Shown here one piece after another: positions 29,332 to 50,028 of a DNA stretch of 64,000 nt. Position 1 is the stretch's first letter. The number at the start of each line of letters is the position of its first letter. Both the position numbers and the translations under genes were made by a program. Source of the DNA: Antennarius striatus. Lineage: Eukaryota; Chordata; Actinopteri; Lophiiformes; Antennariidae. The notes below the pieces were generated by a model, which was not told the origin of the DNA, searched no databases, and saw nothing but the letters and a program-made list of their open reading frames with translations. The DNA is taken from assembly GCF_040054535.1 (NCBI RefSeq), contig NC_090797.1, positions 12,773,001-12,837,000 on the forward strand, given 5' to 3'.

Positions 29332-29392
29332 CTGACAAAAATGATGAAAAATGCCTGTCAATATTGTCAAAGTCTCCTGAATGGCATAAATT

Positions 29393-32990
<3,598 letters not shown>

Positions 32991-33066
32991 ATTGAGTGGA
33001 TTTCCTGATTCTAACTGTAAGAAAATAGATTCCTGGACCACACCACACAGGAGGGTGGACAGCACT

Positions 33067-34177
33067 GGATGAAGGGGCAGCGTTTCCAAAAACGCTTAAA
33101 ATACACAAGAATCTGGTGTTTGTCAAAAATCTTCCTCAGTTTTTCAGACACTCCAGACACACATGGGATCACTGTACCGTTACGCCTGCTCTCCTTCTCT
33201 TCTGTCCTCACTGTGTTATTCTTCTGGATCTTCTGTGAGCCTTCACAAAGGTCCAGTCAGGATATCCTGTTCTTTCACCTGGTCTTGGGTACTGGTTGGT
33301 GACTTTTCAGGCCTGTTTGTCAGTGTCCTGATGGCGCCAAGCTGGTGCCCCAATGGATGGTGAGAGTCAAAAAACAGGTGTTGGTCTGTTTGTGTTGGAG
33401 TCCTGTATACCCCAACACTCACACTTCCGTCATCTTTGATGTTGCTGTCCACCGAGTTGATGTGAAAGGTTGCACCTCGTGGATTTTGCTCTTGTGTCGT
33501 CCATGTACCGGAACCAGTGGCTTGGTGTTGCTCCTTTGAACGAGGTCAGGGCCATGTGTTCCACTTCTTCCATGTACAGATTGGACACAACAGGAGACAC
33601 CTGAGAGCCCATGGCACATCCGTGTTTCTGCCTATAGAAGCTCCCTCTGTACTGGAAAAAGTTGCTGTTTAGGCAGAGGTCCATAAGTTGGCAGATCTGG
33701 TCAGGGTTGAAGTTTGTCCTGTCGCTGAGGGTGTTGTCCTGTGAAAGCCGTTGCCTTACTGCTTCCACTGCCTCCATTGCATGAACACATGTGAACAGGG
33801 AGGTGACGTCATAGGATGCCATGGTCTCATCTGTATCCAATCTCAGTCCTCTCACCTTTTCCACAATGTCCATGGAGTTCTGTATTTGGTAGTGGTTCTT
33901 CCTTACGAATGGGGCCAAGATGGTGGCAACATGCTTGGCGATGTCGTATGTGATGCAGAAGGGTCTCCTTCTTTATGATTTTGTGGAGCCCATATATGCA
34001 TGGAATGGCTTCCCCAGGGTACAGGCAATGGTATAGCAGGTGGTTTATAGTTTCCTCCATTTGTAGGCATTCCACCACGTTGTTTTTGTAGCTGCTGGTT
34101 GGGTCGTGCTTCAGGGTCTCATCAGTGCTGCTGTTGCTGAGTAGAGACATTACCTTGCTGTGGTAATCTGGTGTGTA
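33067..34177 (-). mobile_element. Penelope-like RT fragment (unit 2)
   Basis: Same decayed fragment as 21590-22700, about 75 bp beyond the 5' end of the LINE. SYDVTSLFTCV, QKHGCAMGSQVSPV, WFRYMDDT and FDSHHPLGHQLG are present in shifted frames. Confidence 0.85.
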
Positions 34178-34633
34178 GGCAACAGAATGTAAGTGGAAAT
34201 GTTTATTCACAGTTTAATTGACAAGTTTGACTTATATCTAAAGAATAAGACAGTTGATCAACTCAATAAACCAGACTAAATACATCAGTGTGCAAACACG
34301 TTTAATCTTGCATGTCAGAATACTTTTGAGTTTTGTGTCTATGTGTCTAGATGGGAGTTTTTTTCACTTGGAGCACATTCATACAAGTACAAATGTGGTG
34401 GCTTTATCTGCTACAACAGAAAGGGTCGCAGTTCCTGAATTGACCTGACAAACAGCACAAATGGTTTCTCAAGCAGTTTGTCCGACAACTTCTCAAGAAC
34501 ATTCTCCTGTAGTGAATGAAAAATTAATATTTTGTTACATAATTTATTATTGTTTAAGAAAGTCTTGCCCCTCACACGCTTCATATCCCCAGTGGGTCTA
34601 ACATGGTAGGTTCCAAAGTTGTCAGTGGTCGAT

Positions 34634-34983
34634 CTAAGGTCGTACCAATGAAAACTTTTTGGAGGGGTCTGGGATGAACCACTTCTCCCACAGATCCAGG
34701 TGAACAGCCGGGTAATTCCACGGTTTGAACGGACCATTCCAGTGCAGAAGCTGTGCATCCTGTATGAAGTTCTCTGGATAGCGAGCATCTGGACCCCATC
34801 CTGGACAAACAGGAACTCAGCTGAGGTCAGTGCTGCAGAATCTGACTTTACCTGTGTAAGTATCAGTGGTAACCATTCCACTTTGGAGAGCTTGAACTGA
34901 TTCTACATATTAACAGTGATGACCTCACCCAGGTGTCTGACGTGCCACAGTGGGTCCAGTGTTGTGAACTTGTCATGAAACAC
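34634..34983 (-). pseudogene. glt8d-like fragment (unit 2)
   Basis: Last exon 34634-34800, truncated penultimate exon 34929-34983, same break and same donor/acceptor as unit 1 at a constant offset of 11,477. Confidence 0.82.
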
Positions 34984-35130
34984 AAGCTAACCAGTCTCTA
35001 TCAGTCGGAAGTGGCATTTGTTGTAAACTGATTTTGATCACATGACCAGAACAAACCCTGGTCCTGACCTGACCCCTTAGCAGAGGTCACTGAGGTCTGG
35101 GGTTCTGACCTGTTCCCTCTGGTGCTTTAG

Positions 35131-35247
<117 letters not shown>

Positions 35248-35676
35248 GGACCGGCACAAACCCAATACCCACGTTCCTGCTGCCGGCTGTTCTCGCTGGC
35301 AATTTAGGGTTAGGGGCGCTCAAGTATTTTTGTTCAGGGTTTTGTTCAGTCCTGTTTTCCTTCTTTAAAAAGACAAATAGAGTTCCAGCAGCATAAAGAT
35401 CTGTGTGAAGAAGTTGTTTCTGACAGCTGTCCTGCTAACGTTTAGTTAGCTTCAGCGTTGCGTCCAGATGTTGATGCCTGGTTCTGATTGGTCACCGGAT
35501 TCAAAAGGTTTTAAGTCCCTTAAATGTTTGTGATTCCTGAACGGGACTAAAAAAAAGTCACGCAACTGATAGATATCAAATTTATTTAGATATTTTAGAA
35601 AATATTGCACACACACACGAACAGTCAACAGGCTGAGAACTCACACAACCCCTCATCAGGGTGTGACGAAGGTTGG

Positions 35677-35679
<3 letters not shown>

Positions 35680-35737
<58 letters not shown>
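35680..35737. repeat. (CA)n microsatellite, unit 3
   Basis: About 29 CA repeats. Confidence 0.95.
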
Positions 35738-35742
<5 letters not shown>

Positions 35743-36469
35743 TGTTCAGTGGGCGGTACATTCACAGACCAGCATGAAGGTGGACATGTTTGCTGAGACA
35801 GGGATGACTGATTGGCCGGGCTAAATGTCAGGTGGGTGGAGGGGCGGGGCTGAGGTAGCTTTCTTTATCACTGGTCACTACTGGGGAAGAGGTTATGACC
35901 CGGATCAGCTGGTTCTGGGTCAAAGGTTCCGATCTGTTTACTTTTCAGTCTGAATCCAGAAACCGTGGAACCTTCATGGACCCTGTTCTCAGGTGGAACC
36001 TGTGTCCGGACCACAGTCGTTTTAAACTCACCATCTGCAGAACTTTCTGGATCTTCACATCGAGCAGAACTTCTGTCCTCAGTGACTGGAGACGGAGACC
36101 AGAAAAAATGACTCGAGCTTGAAATACGAGTCAGTCTCACCACTCGAGAATTTATGTCATTTTACACGCAATTGTTTTTGTGCATCTCCATGGCGACAGT
36201 TTGCTGCTGGGCGTGGCCTCCAAAAGGTTTGTTTTTATTCAACTTAATTTGACATGAATCGCGGAGGCGGGGCCTCCATCTACAGGTGAGATCTGATCAG
36301 AGTACCTTCTCTGACTGGCATAGCCAACACAAAAAAAAACCTTTCGCTTTGTCCCTGTTAGAAAGTTAGAAAGGATTGGAAATATTTTTTTACTTAAAGT
36401 AATAAACTCCCTCATCTAGGGCGCAGATACTTCACCAGTTTAAACCTTTCTTTTCAGATTTAGCTTGAA

Positions 36470-36483
36470 GCGCCATCTAGTGG
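36470..36483 (-). promoter_or_regulatory. CTCF-like motif, reverse, perfect core (unit 3)
   Basis: The minus strand reads CCACTAGATGGCGC, 14/14. Confidence 0.6.
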
Positions 36484-37442
36484 GCAGTGATGCTAGTTAC
36501 ACATTTTCACTTTTCAACACCTGGGAACGTTTTCCTTTACTGTCAGGGTCCATGGTGGTTTTCCTTTGTGGTTTATATCAGAGTGAAAAGCCACTTCACT
36601 TCCATCATTACGGTGGGCTGTACTTGTGTTCGTGTGCTTCCTGATTTCATTCTCCCATTATTCATGAGTGACATGATAACCTACTTTGAATCATTTTATG
36701 ACATGCAACCAAAATTACTGAATCAGCTTTTAACATCCCTCATGTAGTATTTGTGCTGATATAAAACATGAACTCGGACACAAAATTATCACACAAATTT
36801 ATTGACAAAAGATTTACTAAACAAATACACATGTTATATACAAGAAAAGATACAGGCAGTGATTCAGTTTCGCTCAGGGACGATGGGCCAGCAGGGGGTT
36901 GACTTATGGTTCATTCCAGCCAGGAATGACTCAGGAGCTGCTCCAGAGTGGGACGCTGCTGAGGGTCCTCAGCCAGACACAGACGCAACACGTTTTGGCA
37001 GTTTGGAGACAACTTCTGACTGATGCAGAGGCTCTTCAAAAAGTGTTGGTGCAGCATGTTATAGAGAACCACTCCCATCTGCCACACAGTAACAGGCCTG
37101 CTACTGTACACTGAACTCCAGGACCACTCTGGTGGGTAATAGGAAGGGGTTCCACGATATATACCTTCGATTGTGTCCCCGTCATTGATAAACATGCTTA
37201 GACCAAAGTCAATTATCCTCAAACGTGGAACACCGCTGCTGATGTCAACCAAGATATTTTCCATTTTGATGTCTGCATGGAAAATCTTGTTGGCATCAAG
37301 TTCTCTGACAGCTTCCACCAGCTGCTTGAAGAAGAGTCTGGCCTCCTCTTCCTCCAAAGTACCTCCTCTGGACTTGCTGTAATTCAAGAGGTCAACCGCT
37401 GGAAATGGACATTCCATGACGATGATGAGCTCCTCCTCCAGG

Positions 37443-37471
37443 TCGTAGTGGTCCAGGAGGGACCACTACGA
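37443..37471. repeat. Fold-back inverted repeat at the kinase deletion junction
   Basis: Arms of 12 nt (37443-37454 and 37460-37471) are perfect reverse complements around a 5-nt loop. The left arm is normal kinase sequence. Most of the right arm exists only in this unit, at the deletion breakpoint. Confidence 0.9.
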
Positions 37472-37927
37472 GCAACTAAATATTTAAATAAGAATTAAAT
37501 ATATTATAAGTATACTATTATAAATGTAATTTTATAACTACTGGTTTAAGCTGACAGCAGGTTTGTCTTATGTATTGTACTGAAGTGGAATTCTGAGCTA
37601 CTTCTACTTCATGTTAGAAAGGAAGACTAACTTTTTGTTGTCTTGTTTGCAAAAGTTCGCAAACTGTGATGCTCCTGTTATAGACAGTAGTGGATTAAAT
37701 TTCCAGAGACTTACTTGAAAATAAACCCGTCTGTTGTTCAGCCCCCTGAATCTTTGTGGGGTCTCTGAGGTCATCAGAGGTCTTCCACTGATGAAGAGGC
37801 TGAGGCTGAAGTCTGTAGTCAGCTGTGAATCTCCAAAAACGCTTAAAAACTGTCAGAGACATTGTAGAAATCTCATTACAATTATATTATATGTATATTA
37901 TTAATATACAGACACTGCTGACAAAGA

Positions 37928-38552
37928 TAAATTAAACAAGGCAGTCAAAGACTGCGACATCCCTGAATTCAAAATTTTACCCTGACTTTCATAATGTTCC
38001 TTACTTTCAGCAATGATTTCTATAATGTTCTATCGAGTATGACATTGACCTAATTTTCCAAAGGTGAAGGTCATCATCACATTTTTGTGCCTCTGGCTTC
38101 CTGAATATGTTGCTTTTCGTTTTGTGATTAAATCTCATCAGGTATCAGAGAGGTGTTCCGAAAATGGTATAAAAGTAAAAATTTGACCTTGACCTAGTTT
38201 TTCAAGGTCAATGTTCTGATCTCATTTTTATCCTTTCCCTCCCTGAATGTAACGCCTTTTGGTTCGTTTTTCTATCTCATCCGGTTCCTAAGATATGTGC
38301 AAAAAATGAACAAAAGTTGAAATTTGACCTTGACCTAGTTTTCTCAAGGTCAAGGTCATCATCTCATTTTCATCCCCTTTGTTGCCCGAGGATTGTGCTT
38401 TTTGTTTTATCTTTCTATCTGCAACAGATAGAAAGATAAAAGATATTTAGTGGATGGAAGGACGGACACACGAACACTGACATCATCGCTTCATGGGATG
38501 TAATTAGAGATCATCAATTTTCAAATTTCATTTTGCAATACTTGTAATCCAA
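37928..38552. repeat. Unclassified TGACCTTGACC repeat (unit 3)
   Basis: Homologue of 17673-18297 with a few substitutions. The hairpin arms at 38405-38421 and 38425-38441 are intact. Confidence 0.55.
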
Positions 38553-38846
38553 ATTTTTTGATAATGATTCGAATCCCTGAAGTCACCTCTGATATGATGA
38601 ACCACAAACGTGAATTTGCTCCGTGTGTTTCTATTTTTTCTTGATTAAACACTGAATAACAGTTTTCCACGGGTGGAATTAAATGTTGGTGGATTTACCT
38701 TTCATGGCTGCAGATCGATGACAGAAACAAGTTGAGTGCTGCTCGGATCTCGGTGCTGACTGTAGTGTAACTGTGAGGGTCTGTCTCAGTAACGTTACAC
38801 AGGTGTTGATACCTGAGGCGGTTTGGCTTTGAAGTTAGGGTCTTTG

Positions 38847-38854
38847 TGACGTCA
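38847..38854 (-). promoter_or_regulatory. CRE palindrome upstream of the unit 3 kinase pseudogene
   Basis: TGACGTCA, 142 bp upstream of the ATG at 38705; kept although the gene is broken. Confidence 0.5.
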
Positions 38855-39725
38855 CCGGCTGCAGCAGCTTCATGGACTCAGCCGTTGTCCGGAAAACGAA
38901 CCGGTTTGGGACCCGCTGGGTCCGAATTAAAAAAATAATCTCATAATTCAGACCAGAAACGAAGGACTATGAGGAAATATTTAATACTACATCAGGCAAT
39001 TATGATTAAAAAAAATAATTATAATAAAAATAAAAATTGTGGAAACACTTTAACATTGTGACGCTATCTGACAGCTTCATGTGCAACTTTGGCTCATTGT
39101 TTTTCGCATCTGAAATAAATATTAAAAAGCCGACAAATATGACTTTAAAAGCCTCTGACTCTCATTTTAATAAGAATTAAACACCAGATCCTTCAAATTC
39201 TGAGTAGAAATCAAGCAGCTTCGTCTCGTTTATTATTTGCGTTAAAGCACAAACAAAAAATTATTAATAACAATTTAACAAAAGCAGATTTGTTTTTCTA
39301 CATTATTGATTAATATTTAATGCTATGATATGAAATAATGTACAATATTTCTTAAATTAATATGGAAATTTCCGAATATTGTGTATGATGAAAAACAATG
39401 GGTGCCTGGACAGCAGAGAAGACCAATTTATATTTGAAAAAACATAGTCAACTTTATTTTCAATTGTACCACGTATGCACGACATACAGCACAGATGAAA
39501 TTACAGTCTGCAACCTGGGAATAAATTTGTTAAACCGACTGAATAACCCACATTCCAAAAATTAGAACAGGCTTAGGCAGAGTTTATAAGGATTACAGGT
39601 TTTATTCCTATAAATGTATTGGAACATGTGGTCTGGACTTGTGCAGTCTTTGAGCGTTGCCACAGGCAACAGAATTGAGCAGTTTTTGATTCCTTTACGT
39701 TTTGAACTGTTTTTCCAGCCTCCTG

Positions 39726-39739
39726 CCTGCAGGTGGCGC
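39726..39739 (+). promoter_or_regulatory. CTCF-like motif, forward (unit 3)
   Basis: CCTGCAGGTGGCGC, 13/14. It faces the reverse motif at 50046. Confidence 0.48.
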
Positions 39740-40258
39740 CCCGTCCATTCAGACCCGTTCATATGAACTCAGAGGAAACAGAGCGGACTGTGTTCTTTCC
39801 GGTCATATGAGTCAGACAATCTTATGAAGGTGAAGGTCTGACAGAACTGAGCAGCAGCTTCATCTGTCTGTCTGTCCAGGTTCTGTCTGTCCAGCTCCGC
39901 TTCAGTGAACATCCAGCTGTGAAGTCACTGAACCACAACACAAACATCACTTCATCTCCAAACAGGACATTTCACTGCAGTCTTTACTGCCTGTGGAGGG
40001 GGCAGAAACTCTTACTAATTCACTGTAAACTAAATAACACTGTAGAACTCACGCCTCCATTAAGACACACTGGTTCTCCTGTTAACTAATTAAAATAAAA
40101 CAGTGTTAAAACATAATTCTGTCTCTATAAAAACCTTCTCCAGGTAGAGTTTGGTGTCGGATCTCTCCAGCTTCCTGTCACCACAAAAACACGTGTAAAG
40201 ATGAACTGGTGTCTTTTATTTGCCCAGAGGCATAAATGTAAGTGTGACTGGTTGTTCT

Positions 40259-40379
40259 TCATGTACGACAAACTGCCAACTTGTCCAGGCCATACTCCTC
40301 CTGCCCAGCCTGCTCCAAACTCTCCAGCCTCCTTTTAACATGATCAGCGGAACATAAAGTTGACGGATGAATCAAGATA
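40259..40379 (-). CDS. Unidentified terminal coding exon (unit 3)
   Basis: Same exon as 29211-29331, with acceptor, 39 codons, stop and AATAAA preserved. Confidence 0.33.
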
Positions 40380-40440
40380 CTGACAAAAATGATGAAAAAT
40401 GCCTGTCAATATTGTCAAAGTCTCCTGAATGGCATAAATT

Positions 40441-44120
<3,680 letters not shown>

Positions 44121-44194
44121 ATTGAGTGGATTTCCTGATTCTAACTGTAAGAAAATAGATTCCTGGACCACACCACACAGGAGGGTGGACAGCA

Positions 44195-45307
44195 CTGGAT
44201 GAAGGGGCAGCGTTTCCAAAAACACTTAAAATACACAAGAATCTGGTGTTTGTCAAAAATCTTCCTCAGTTTTTCAGACACTCCAGACACACATGGGATC
44301 ACTGTACCGTTACGCCTGCTCTCCTTCTCTTCTGTCCTCACTGTGTTATTCTTCTGGATCTTCTGTGAGCCTTCACAAAGGTCCAGTCAGGATATCCTGT
44401 TCTTTCACCTGGCCTTGGGTACTGGTTGGTGACTTTTCAGGCCTGTTTGTCAGTGTCCTGATGGCGCCAAGCTGGTGCCCCAATGGATGGTGAGAGTCAA
44501 AAAACAGGTGTTGGTCTGTTTGTGTTGGAGTCCTGTATACCCCAACACTCACACTTCCGTCATCTTTGATGTTGCTGTCCACCGAGTTGATGTGAAAGGT
44601 TGCACCTCGTGGATTTTGCTCTTGTGTCGTCCATGTACCGGAACCAGTGGCTTGGTGTTGCTCCTTTGAACGAGGTCAGGGCCATGTGTTCCACTTCTTC
44701 CATGTACAGATTGGACACAACAGGAGACACCTGAGAGCCCATGGCACATCCGTGTTTCTGCCTATAGAAGCTCCCTCTGTACTGGAAAAAGTTGCTGTTT
44801 AGGCAGAGGTCCAGAAGTTGGCAGATCTGGTCAGGGTTGAAGTTTGTCCTGTCGCTGAGGGTGTTGTCCTGTGAAAGCCGTTGCCTTACTCCTTCCACTG
44901 CCTCCATTGCATGAACACATGTGAACAGGGAGGTGACGTCATAGGATACCATGGTCTCATCTGTATCCAATCTCAGTCCTCTCACCTTTTCCACAATGTC
45001 CATGGAGTTCTGTATTTGGTAGTGGTTCTTCCTTACGAATGGGGCCAAGATGGTGGCAACATGCTTGGCGATGTCGTATGTGATGCAGAAGGGTCTCCTT
45101 CTTTATGATTTTGTGCAGCCCATATATGCATGGAATGGCTTCCCCAGGGTACAGGCAATGGTATAGCAGGTGGTTTATAGTTTCCTCCATTTGTAGGCAT
45201 TCCACAACGTTGTTTTTGTAGCTGCTGGTTGGGTCGTGCTTCAGGGTCTCATCAGTGCTGCTGTCGCTGAGTAGAGACATTACCTTGCTGTGGTAATCTG
45301 GTGTGTA
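44195..45307 (-). mobile_element. Penelope-like RT fragment (unit 3)
   Basis: Same decayed fragment as in the other units, at a constant offset of 11,130 from unit 2. Confidence 0.85.
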
Positions 45308-45763
45308 GGCAACAGAATGTAAGTGGAAATGTTTATTCACAGTTTAATTGACAAGTTTGACTTATATCTAAAGAATAAGACAGTTGATCAACTCAATAAA
45401 CCAGACTAAATACATCAGTGTGCAAACACGTTTAATCTTGCATGTCAGAATACTTTTGAGTTTTGTGTCTATGTGTCTAGATGGGAGTTTTTTTCACTTG
45501 GAGCACATTCATACAAGTACAAATGTGGTGGCTTTATCTGCTACAACAGAAAGGGTCGCAGTTCCTGAATTGACCTGACAAACAGCACAAATGGTTTCTC
45601 AAGCAGTTTGTCCGACAACTTCTCAAGAACATTCTCCTGTAGTGAATGAAAAATTAATATTTTGTTACATAATTTATTATTGTTTAAGAAAGTCTTGCCC
45701 CTCACACGCTTCATATCCCCAGTGGGTCTAACATGGTAGGTTCCAAAGTTGTCAGTGGTCGAT

Positions 45764-46113
45764 CTAAGGTCGTACCAATGAAAACTTTTTGGAGGGGTCT
45801 GGGATGAACCACTTCTCCCACAGATCCAGGTGAACAGCCGGGTAATTCCACGGTTTGAACGGACCATTCCAGTGCAGAAGCTGTGCATCCTGTATGAAGT
45901 TCTCTGGATAGCGAGCATCTGGACCCCATCCTGGACAAACAGGAACTCAGCTGAGGTCAGTGCTGCAGAATCTGACTTTACCTGTGTAAGTATCAGTGGT
46001 AACCATTCCACTTTGGAGAGCTTGAACTGATTCTACATATTAACAGTGATGACCTCACCCAGGTGTCTGACGTGCCACAGTGGGTCCAGTGTTGTGAACT
46101 TGTCATGAAACAC
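45764..46113 (-). pseudogene. glt8d-like fragment (unit 3)
   Basis: Last exon 45764-45930, truncated penultimate exon 46059-46113; same reading and same break. Confidence 0.82.
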
Positions 46114-46260
46114 AAGCTAACCAGTCTCTATCAGTCGGAAGTGGCATTTGTTGTAAACTGATTTTGATCACATGACCAGAACAAACCCTGGTCCTGACCT
46201 GACCCCTTAGCAGAGGTCACTGAGGTCTGGGGTTCTGACCTGTTCCCTCTGGTGCTTTAG

Positions 46261-46377
<117 letters not shown>

Positions 46378-46804
46378 GGACCGGCGCAAACCCAATACCC
46401 ACGTTCCTGCTGCCGGCTGTTCTCGCTGGCAATTTAGGGTTAGGGGCGCTCAAGTATTTTTGTTCAGGGTTTTGTTCAGCCCTGTTTTCCTTCTTTAAAA
46501 AGACAAATAGAGTTCCAGCAGCATAAAGATCTGTGTGAAGAAGTTGTTTCTGACAGCTGTCCTGCTAACGTTTAGTTAGCTTCAGCGCTGCGTCCAGATG
46601 TTGATGCCTGGTTCTGATTGGTCACCGGATTCAAAAGGTTTTAAGTCCCTTAAATGTTTGTGATTCCTGAACGGGACTAAAAAAAAGTCACGCAACTGAT
46701 AGATATCAAATTTATTTAGATATTTTAGAAAATATTGCACACACAAAGAACAGTCAACAGGCTGAGAACTCACACAACCCCTCAGGGTGTGACGAAGGTT
46801 GGTT

Positions 46805-46829
46805 CACACACACACACACACACACACAC
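46805..46829. repeat. (CA)n microsatellite, unit 4
   Basis: About 12 CA repeats, contracted relative to units 1-3. Unit 5 has a similar short allele at 62516-62540. Confidence 0.9.
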
Positions 46830-47552
46830 TGGTGTTCAGTGGGCGGTACATTCACAGACCAGCATGAAGGTGGACATGTTTGCTGAGACAGGGATGACTG
46901 ATTGGCCGGGCTAAATGTCAGGTGGGTGGAGGGGCGGGGCTGAGGTAGCTTTCTTTATCACTGGTCACTACTGGGGAAGAGGTTATGACCCGGATCAGCT
47001 GGTTCTGGGTCAAAGGTTCCGATCTGTTTCCTTTTCAGTCTGAATCCAGAAACCGTGGAACCTTCATGGACCCTGTTCTCAGGTGGAACCTGTGTCCGGA
47101 CCACAGTCGTTTTAAACTCACCGTCTGCAGAACTTTCTGGATCTTCACAGCGAACAGAACTTCTGTCCTCAGTGACTGGAGACGGAGACCAGAAAAAATG
47201 ACTCGAGCTTGAAATACGAGTCAGTCTCACCACTCGAGAATTTATGTCATTTTACACGCAATTGTTTTTGTGCATCTCCATGGCGACAGTTTGCTGCTGG
47301 GCGTGGCCTCCAAAAGGTTTGTTTTTATTCAACTTAATTTGACATGAATCGCGGAGGCGGGGCCTCCATCTACAGGTGAGATCTGATCAGAGTACCTTCT
47401 CTGACTGACATAGCCAACACAAAAAAACCCCTTTTGCTTTGTCCCTGTTAGAAAGTTAGAAAGGATTGGAAATATTTTTTTACTTCAAGTAATAAACTCC
47501 CTCATCTAGGGCGCAGATACTTCACCAGTTTAAACCTTTCTGTTCAGATTTA

Positions 47553-50028
47553 CGATGGCGCCGCGGATGGACGCCTCGGCACGGAGCTCTCTCTTGTTCT
47601 ACTTTATTTTGTGTTTTTTGTCGACCTTCGCGTCTTTTTCTGAGTGCTATCCCATCACCTACTCCTCTGAGGAACTGCTGGCCATCAGACAGTTCTTACC
47701 CGGTAATTTTATTCCGCAGTTTGCGTCAGATCCGAGCAGTTTTGCGGAGATCTTGATCGGCGGAGCTGCGGCCCTTTATGGGCTGCGGCCACGCAGACGT
47801 CGGGGTAAGAGAGCTGGCGCGCTGGTGAGACTCCGCCAGCAGGGATTCAGGACCCCGCTGCCATCAATACATCTGGCTAACCTCCGCTCACTACCCAATA
47901 AACTGGACGAGCTGCACCTCCTCTGCGGGAAAAATATGGACTTTGCACGTTCCGCTGCCCTGTGTTTCACTGAAACTTGGCTCAGTGAATCGATCCCCGA
48001 CGGCGCTCTGCATCTGCCGGACTTCCAACTTCACAGAGCAGACCGCGTCAAGGAGCGGTCGGGGAAAACCAAGGGTGGTGGAATATGTTTCTACATCAAC
48101 GAAGGTTGGTGTAAGGATGTCACAGTGCTCAGCAGGTTCTGTGGACCGAACATTGAGACATTCTGCATCAACTGCAAGCCCTTTTATTCCCCGCGGGAGT
48201 TCTCCTCTTTCGTGTTCGTCGGTGTTTACATTCCACCGCAAGCTAATGTGGATGCTGCACTCCATACATTAGCGGAAAAAATCACGGACATTGAAAGGAA
48301 ACACCCAGACTCATTTTTAATCATCCTGGGGGACTTCAACAGAGCGGAACTAAACAACGAGCTCCCTAAATACAGGCAGCATGTGACCTGTCCGACGAGG
48401 GACAACAACACGCTGGATCACTGCTACACGGTAACTAGGGACGCTTATCGCTCGGTCCCCCGCGCAGCTCTGGGAAACTCCGATCACTGCCTCGTCCACC
48501 TCATCCCAGCCTACAGGCAGAGACTGAGAACATCTCGGCCTGTGGTGAAAACGGTGAAGAAATGGACCAACGAGGCAAAGCAGGAACTGCAGGAATGCTT
48601 TGACTGCACCGACTGGAGTGTTTTTGAAGCTGCTACGGACAACCTGGATGATTACACGGACACTGTGACAGCCTACATTAGCTTCTGTGAGGACCTGTGT
48701 GTGCCAACCAAGACCTTCCGCACATACAGCAACAACAAGCCATGGTTCACAGCCAAGCTGAGACAACTGCGCTTGGCTAAGGAGGAGGCTTACAGATCTG
48801 GGGATAGGGCTCTGTACCGGCAGACCAGGAACACACTGACTAAGGAGATCAGAGTAGCTAAGAGGAACACCATCATCCCTGAGCTGCTATCCTCCAAACT
48901 TCACCAGCTCACAGTCCTCTCTGTCATGTGTCAGTGGATCACCAGCTTCCTGACAGACAGGACACAGCAGGTGAGGCTGGGGGCGATCACCTCAGACACT
49001 CAGACAGTCAGCACCGGTGCCCCCCAGGGTTGCGTCCTCTCTCCGCTGCTCTTCTCCATCTACACCAACGACTGCACATCCACGCACCCAGCCGTCAAAC
49101 TCCTGAAGTTTGCAGATGACACAACTGTCATTGGACTCATCCAGGACGGGGATGAGTCCGCATACCGACAGGAGGTGAGACAGCTGGTGGACTGGTGTAG
49201 TCGCAACAGCCTGGAGCTGAACACGCTCAAGACTGTGGAGATGACAGTGGACTTTAGGAAGTCACCCTCCCCTCTGCTCCCCCTCACCATTGCAAACAGC
49301 CCTGTGGACTCTGTGGAGAGCTTCAAGTTCCTGGGGACTACTGTTTCCAGGGACCTGAAGTGGTCTCTCCACATCAGCTGCATCCTCAAGAAGGCCCAGC
49401 AGAGGATGTACTTTCTCAGGCAGCTAAGGAAGCACGGTCTGCCACAGGAGCTGTTGGTCCTGTTCTACACGGCAGTCATTGAATCGGTTCTGTGTTCCTC
49501 CATCACAGTCTGGTTCGGTGCTGCCACCCAAAGGGACAGGACACGACTACAAAGGACAATCAGGTCTGCTGAGAAGATCACTGGGACCTCCCTGCCCTCC
49601 CTCCAAAAGCTGTACTCCTCAAGAATTAGGAGTCGGGCAGGGAAGATCATCTCAGACCCAACACACCCTGGACACCGTCTATTCAAAAGGCTACCCTCTG
49701 GGAGGCGCTACAGAGCCCTCCTCTCAAAAACAACCAGACTCAAAAACAGTTTCTTCCCCGAAGCCATAAGACACTTGAACAATAAATTTTAACTATTTGT
49801 CTCCAAACCCCTGCAACATGCACTCAGCACCTGTACATCGTGTCCCCCCCCCCCCCCCACCTACTGCTTTTTGCTTCCTACATTTTGTATTTAGTATAGT
49901 TATTTATAATATTTAAGTATTTAGAATAGTTAACTTATGAATGAACAGTTTGAGACACCAACTGCCGGAAACAAATTCCTCGTCTGCTTTTTACAAACGA
50001 TGGCCAATAAAGCTGATTCTGATTCTGA
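47553..50028 (+). mobile_element. Maui/L2-like LINE, internally deleted (unit 4 only)
   Basis: Flanked by a 10-bp duplication TTCAGATTTA (47543-47552 and 50029-50038), with the empty site visible in units 1, 2, 3 and 5. It starts with CGATGGCGCC, so there is almost no 5' UTR, and ends with AATAAAGCTGATTCTGATTC, the (TGATTC)n tail typical of this group. A deletion removes the endonuclease-RT linker and the front of the RT. It is the youngest dated event in the array. Confidence 0.9.
47555..49792 (+). CDS. Internally deleted L2-like LINE polyprotein (745 codons)
   Basis: An open frame despite the deletion. The N-terminus (residues ~12-34) is hydrophobic, followed by an apurinic endonuclease region with [21 protein letters not shown] and [11 protein letters not shown]. 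After [12 protein letters not shown] the frame jumps to LCQW-like sequence ([13 protein letters not shown]), [14 protein letters not shown] and KFADDTTVI. The RT motif with the first catalytic Asp (the SSAFN block of relatives) is missing, so it cannot reverse-transcribe. The endonuclease looks complete. Confidence 0.85.
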   Translation: MAPRMDASARSSLLFYFILCFLSTFASFSECYPITYSSEELLAIRQFLPGNFIPQFASDPSSFAEILIGGAAALYGLRPRRRRGKRAGALVRLRQQGFRTPLPSIHLANLRSLPNKLDELHLLCGKNMDFARSAALCFTETWLSESIPDGALHLPDFQLHRADRVKERSGKTKGGGICFYINEGWCKDVTVLSRFCGPNIETFCINCKPFYSPREFSSFVFVGVYIPPQANVDAALHTLAEKITDIERKHPDSFLIILGDFNRAELNNELPKYRQHVTCPTRDNNTLDHCYTVTRDAYRSVPRAALGNSDHCLVHLIPAYRQRLRTSRPVVKTVKKWTNEAKQELQECFDCTDWSVFEAATDNLDDYTDTVTAYISFCEDLCVPTKTFRTYSNNKPWFTAKLRQLRLAKEEAYRSGDRALYRQTRNTLTKEIRVAKRNTIIPELLSSKLHQLTVLSVMCQWITSFLTDRTQQVRLGAITSDTQTVSTGAPQGCVLSPLLFSIYTNDCTSTHPAVKLLKFADDTTVIGLIQDGDESAYRQEVRQLVDWCSRNSLELNTLKTVEMTVDFRKSPSPLLPLTIANSPVDSVESFKFLGTTVSRDLKWSLHISCILKKAQQRMYFLRQLRKHGLPQELLVLFYTAVIESVLCSSITVWFGAATQRDRTRLQRTIRSAEKITGTSLPSLQKLYSSRIRSRAGKIISDPTHPGHRLFKRLPSGRRYRALLSKTTRLKNSFFPEAIRHLNNKF

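Larger units (their letters stand above)
36911..38705 (-). pseudogene. pim-like kinase pseudogene, N-lobe deleted (unit 3)
   Basis: Exon 1 (ATG at 38705) and exon 2 (37715-37849) are intact. In exon 3 everything upstream of the hinge, including the acceptor, the Gly loop and VAIK, is missing. The retained frame (36911-37461) begins just before MECPFPAVDLL and keeps HADIKMEN, DFG and PPEW. About 449 bp relative to unit 2 (25998-26446) are gone, and the junction carries an 8-nt filler forming an inverted repeat with adjacent coding sequence. Without the ATP-binding lobe it cannot be an active kinase. Confidence 0.88.

Noticed and set aside
47555-49792. 745-codon ORF considered as a host gene because of its signal-like N-terminus
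   Set aside because: The endonuclease and RT motifs, (TGATTC)n tail and 10-bp target duplication show it is a LINE.
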